A program made the translations under genes and the position numbers. 8,328 nt of DNA, taken from positions 1 through 8,328 of the forward strand of contig JALLON010000119.1 in NCBI GenBank assembly GCA_027717925.1, in the 5' to 3' direction. Shown one piece after another: positions 6,597 through 8,328 of this stretch; within the stretch, counting starts at the first letter, position 1; each line of letters begins with the position of its first letter. Source of the DNA: Acidobacteria bacterium AH-259-G07 (GTDB taxonomy: Bacteria > Acidobacteriota > UBA6911 > RPQK01 > JADFOI01). Below the pieces are notes generated by a model. It saw only the letters and a program-made list of their open reading frames with translations. It had not been told where the DNA came from and did no database searches.

Positions 6597-6631
6597 CTAG
6601 GGGTAGCTAAGTCACGTCAAATCAACCGGTC

Positions 6632-7120
6632 ATGAGAAAAATCCAACCAGATCACCTCGCCAAGGAAAAAGGGAGAGTGAAGAAGTCCATCATCACCGAC
6701 TCTCGGGGATTCAGCCTTCTTGAGCTCCTTACGGTGGCTGCGATAATAGCTCTTATCGCGGGATTCTTCTATCCTTACCTACTCGTTTCTACCATGACCA
6801 CCAATGAAAAAACGGCTGTAGCCACGATCCGAACGATCTTTCAAGCACAAATGCAATACGCTGTGCGAAATGGGACATACGGGGCGCTTGAACAACTCGT
6901 GAGCCACGAGATGTTGGATGAGTCGCTCCGAAATGGGCTTAAGTCAGGTTATCGGTTCTGGGCGCAGAATATTTCCGATAGCCACTTTGAGCTGATTGCC
7001 GTACCTCAGATCGTTGGTAAGACGGGAAGAGCGGGGTTTTTCGTCGATGAAACAAGCGTTATTCGCTACTCAGCGGACGGCTCGTCCCCGGACTCCTCCT
7101 CCCCACCCGTAGGGAGCTAA
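6632..7120 (+). CDS. Type IV pilin-like/pseudopilin protein with prepilin cleavage motif
   Basis: This product is 162 residues from the ATG at 6632. It carries a class III (prepilin) signal: RG^FSLLELLTVAAIIALIAG, with cleavage by prepilin peptidase after G26, Phe as the first mature residue and Glu at mature position 5. The hydrophobic helix (27-46) and an amphipathic continuation precede a small periplasmic domain. The C-terminal SGYRFWA, GRAGFFVDET and IRYSADGSSP segments recur in acidobacterial pilin-like proteins. It should assemble into a pilus or type II secretion-like pseudopilus. GTG 6677 with AGGA 6663-6666 is a serious alternative start, giving an 11-residue leader, while ATG 6632 has no SD. 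The gene stands alone, with its own promoter and terminator and no assembly genes nearby, so the machinery must be encoded elsewhere. Confidence 0.87.
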   Translation: MRKIQPDHLAKEKGRVKKSIITDSRGFSLLELLTVAAIIALIAGFFYPYLLVSTMTTNEKTAVATIRTIFQAQMQYAVRNGTYGALEQLVSHEMLDESLRNGLKSGYRFWAQNISDSHFELIAVPQIVGKTGRAGFFVDETSVIRYSADGSSPDSSSPPVGS

Positions 7121-7213
7121 GTACTCTGGTTCCTCGCAAACCCCATCAGCAAACGTCGCCCTACTTACGAAACGAGGCACTAAAGCCAGACTGGAAAGAT
7201 TTATTGCCATAGT

Positions 7214-7237
7214 GGGGTCAGGTCTTGACCCCTTTTT
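7214..7237 (+). terminator. Rho-independent terminator after the prepilin gene
   Basis: GGGGTCA (7214-7220) pairs perfectly with TGACCCC (7226-7232) around GGTCT, and five T follow (7233-7237). It reads rightward and lies 93 bp beyond the prepilin stop, immediately before the end of the converging RNA-binding protein gene. On the other strand there is no T-run after the hairpin. Confidence 0.8.
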
Positions 7238-7243
7238 ACGCCT

Positions 7244-7528
7244 TTACCATCTGCCCCTTCCGCCACGTGGGGAAGGTGTGGTGCGTTCGTGAGCTCTGTC
7301 GACTCGCAGCGATCGGCCTTCGAGAGTCTTTCCATTTAGTACTGAAATAGCCTCCTGCGCATCCTGCCCGTCGTCCAGCTCTATAAAGCCAAAGCCACGA
7401 GAACTCCCCGTGTTGACGTCACGTATAATCTTGACATCCTGAATTTCCAACCCACATTCGCGAATAAACATTTCGAGGGCGCTCTCGTTGACATTAAAGT
7501 GAAGATTACCGACAAAAAGTTTGCTCAT
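7244..7528 (-). CDS. RRM-domain RNA-binding protein
   Basis: This 94-residue protein is a single RNA recognition motif, which binds single-stranded RNA through aromatic residues on a beta sheet. RNP2 is LFVGNL (4-9) and RNP1 is RGFGFIEL (44-51). The two aromatic RNP1 positions (F46, F48) and the RNP2 Phe (F5) are present. The last RNP1 position is Leu instead of the usual Phe/Tyr. The short C-terminus SPRGGRGRW is an RGG-like basic tail. Size and layout match the small bacterial Rbp proteins known from cyanobacteria and other phyla, some of them cold-induced. The start is well supported by GGAG (minus strand, 7539-7536) seven bases before the ATG. The gene is monocistronic and leftward, converging on the prepilin gene. 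Confidence 0.95.
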   Translation of the reverse strand: MSKLFVGNLHFNVNESALEMFIRECGLEIQDVKIIRDVNTGSSRGFGFIELDDGQDAQEAISVLNGKTLEGRSLRVDRAHERTTPSPRGGRGRW

Positions 7529-7629
7529 GAAAATGCTCCGTTAAAGATTCCACACTGTTTGTAGCCTAATTGATTGTCGCTCAAAGGGGCGAGCCGATTC
7601 AGGCGAACAAATCAATGAAGGCCAATAAC

Positions 7630-7658
7630 AGAATAACATCGTGCCTATCGATAAGCAA
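7630..7658 (-). promoter_or_regulatory. Possible promoter of the RRM gene
   Basis: On the minus strand TTGCTT (7658-7653) and TATTCT (7635-7630) lie 17 bp apart. They match the sigma-70 consensus at three and four of six bases, so the match is weak. If used, the mRNA would have a leader of roughly 95 nt, long enough for structure as seen in cold-shock genes. Confidence 0.25.
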
Positions 7659-7699
7659 CCGGGCGTTACATATGGGGAGGTTAGTCAAAAATTAAAGAC

Positions 7700-7804
7700 T
7701 CAGCAGGGGCCCACTCTTAAGCTCTGCATGTAGGCGATCACATCGGCCAGTTCCTGTTCGGTGAGTACACAGAACATGCGGAACAGATTCGCAGTCGCGG
7801 AGAG
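7700..7804 (-). pseudogene. Remnant resembling the C-terminus of a c-type cytochrome
   Basis: A minus-strand frame open for 34 codons, bounded by stops at 7807-7805 and 7702-7700, ends in LTEQELADVIAYMQSLR. This pattern (LT-E-ELADVIAY-SL) is the familiar last helix of small c-type cytochrome domains. No haem-binding CxxCH is encoded in the frame and it has no good start with SD, so it appears to be the tail of a lost gene. The assignment rests on 16-17 residues only. Confidence 0.45.
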
Positions 7805-7833
7805 TCAACACTCTTTAATCGGTGAGCTATACT
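7805..7833 (+). promoter_or_regulatory. Candidate sigma-70 promoter for the gene at 7886
   Basis: TCAACA (7805-7810) and TATACT (7828-7833) are separated by 17 bp. The -10 matches at five of six positions and the -35 at four of six. Transcription would start near 7840, leaving a leader of about 45 nt before a strong ribosome binding site. Confidence 0.45.
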
Positions 7834-7885
7834 GCTTATAGGAAATTTCACAGTCAGTTGGCCATTTGAGTGGAGGAGACCAGCT

Positions 7886-8254
7886 ATGAGAATTGAAAAA
7901 GGCAGGATGGTCGCTCTCGGATATGGAAAGTACTTTAGATCGGACAACATCGTGGGAATCGAGTCAATCGAGCAGGACAGAGGTCCGGGAAAGCGCACAA
8001 AGGTGTATGTAGAGAATCTCAAGGAACCCATCATCGCATCGCGTTCAGAGGGTGCTATACTGCGCGACCTGATAGAGATGCCCAGGGAGATAACGAAAAC
8101 CCGGGAGCAGTATCAGTTGCTCGGCGACATACTGGACACCATTTCCGAAATAAATCCTATGTTAAGATCCATCATTCGGGATCAGGGCCACTGGGACATT
8201 GATCGATTGGAGGAGAGGATCAAGGAGACTTTAGGAGGAGACGAAGAGAAGTAG
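7886..8254 (+). CDS. Unknown 122-residue protein; N-terminal part weakly RemA/DUF370-like
   Basis: I do not recognise this gene firmly. The ATG is preceded by GGAGGAG (7872-7878) at seven bases, the best SD in the window. Residues about 5-65 contain VALGYGKYFRSDNIVGI, then GPGKRTKVYVENL and IIASRSEGAILRDL. The alternation of a GYG turn, a strand ending in IVGIE, a KRT basic patch and a short strand before ASRSE recalls RemA-like DUF370 proteins. Those are small DNA-binding regulators with an N-terminal GFGN and a conserved R-R-T region, so the resemblance is in pattern rather than clear identity. The rest (about 68-118) is helical and charged, including EQYQLLGDILDTISEIN and DIDRLEERIKETL, perhaps for oligomerisation. 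It has no signal peptide or membrane segment and is probably cytoplasmic. No partner gene is visible before the window ends. Confidence 0.7.
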   Translation: MRIEKGRMVALGYGKYFRSDNIVGIESIEQDRGPGKRTKVYVENLKEPIIASRSEGAILRDLIEMPREITKTREQYQLLGDILDTISEINPMLRSIIRDQGHWDIDRLEERIKETLGGDEEK

Positions 8255-8289
8255 AGTTTGTCCCTGTCCTGATCACCCGCAACTTCCAC

Positions 8290-8299
8290 CACATATGTG
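8290..8299. other. 10-bp perfect palindrome CACATATGTG
   Basis: CACATATGTG lies 36 bp after the stop of the gene at 8254. No T-run follows, so it is not a terminator. It could be a dimeric regulator site for a gene beyond the window, or chance. Confidence 0.2.
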
Positions 8300-8328
8300 A
8301 AAAAGCGCTGAACGTCCCACTAAATCGG

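Larger units (their letters stand above)
7529..7885. other. 357-bp region without an intact gene
   Basis: This holds the leader of the leftward RRM gene (about 7529-7658, with only a weak candidate promoter), a leftward cytochrome-like remnant (7700-7804) and a candidate promoter plus ribosome binding site for the rightward gene at 7886. AGAGT-CAAC-ACTCT (7801-7814) is a small perfect hairpin overlapping the candidate -35. No RNA gene is recognised. Confidence 0.6.

Noticed and set aside
2036..6633. CAACCGGTCAT occurs both at 2036-2046 and 6623-6633, before two exported-protein genes
   Set aside because: An 11-base match is expected by chance several times in a window of this size, and the two sites lie at different distances from their starts.
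7738..8034. A 98-codon leftward open frame across the start of the gene at 7886
   Set aside because: It overlaps the strong SD and coding start of the rightward gene, and a different leftward frame carries the cytochrome-like residues.

Overview
The window looks like ordinary chromosomal DNA of an acidobacterium or a close relative, of middling G+C by eye. The best clue is the secreted von Willebrand factor A protein at 2084-3001, which has the layout of the 'VWFA-related Acidobacterial domain' family. Short intergenic tandem repeats and isolated pilin-like genes fit that assignment but do not prove it. I see no transposase, phage gene, CRISPR array or integrase.

Layout from the left. The 3' end of rpoD (housekeeping sigma factor, region 4) ends in a perfect 19-bp hairpin terminator that contains the rpoD stop codon. 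A heptamer tandem repeat and a CAU-anticodon tRNA (tRNA-Ile2 favoured over tRNA-Met) follow. Next come a coiled-coil zinc-ribbon protein of the CT398/DUF164 type and a DUF1189-like membrane protein whose start codon shares a base with the preceding stop. After a short gap come the VWA protein and a 67-residue coiled-coil protein overlapping it by 4 bp. After an 89-bp gap comes a cysK-type cysteine synthase. These five genes all read rightward and may form one or two transcription units.

The cysteine synthase converges on a leftward pair: a SAM-dependent methyltransferase (upstream) and an M23 metallopeptidase (downstream) that overlap by 4 bp. The short space between the convergent ends holds a roughly 10-bp-period ACGGAT repeat instead of a clear terminator. 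The pair is separated from a rightward prepilin-like gene by about 195 bp carrying a long imperfect inverted repeat and a good extended -10 promoter (TGGTATAAT) facing the pilin gene. A rho-independent terminator follows the pilin gene and lies just past the end of a leftward RRM-type RNA-binding protein gene.

The last part, 7529-7885, has no intact gene but contains a 34-codon leftward remnant resembling the C-terminus of a c-type cytochrome. Beyond it is a 122-residue protein with an excellent ribosome binding site whose first 65 residues weakly resemble the RemA/DUF370 family. That protein is the least explained in the window. Most of the rest is housekeeping or envelope function; I found no convincing multi-gene novel system, and the leads are listed as modest ones.
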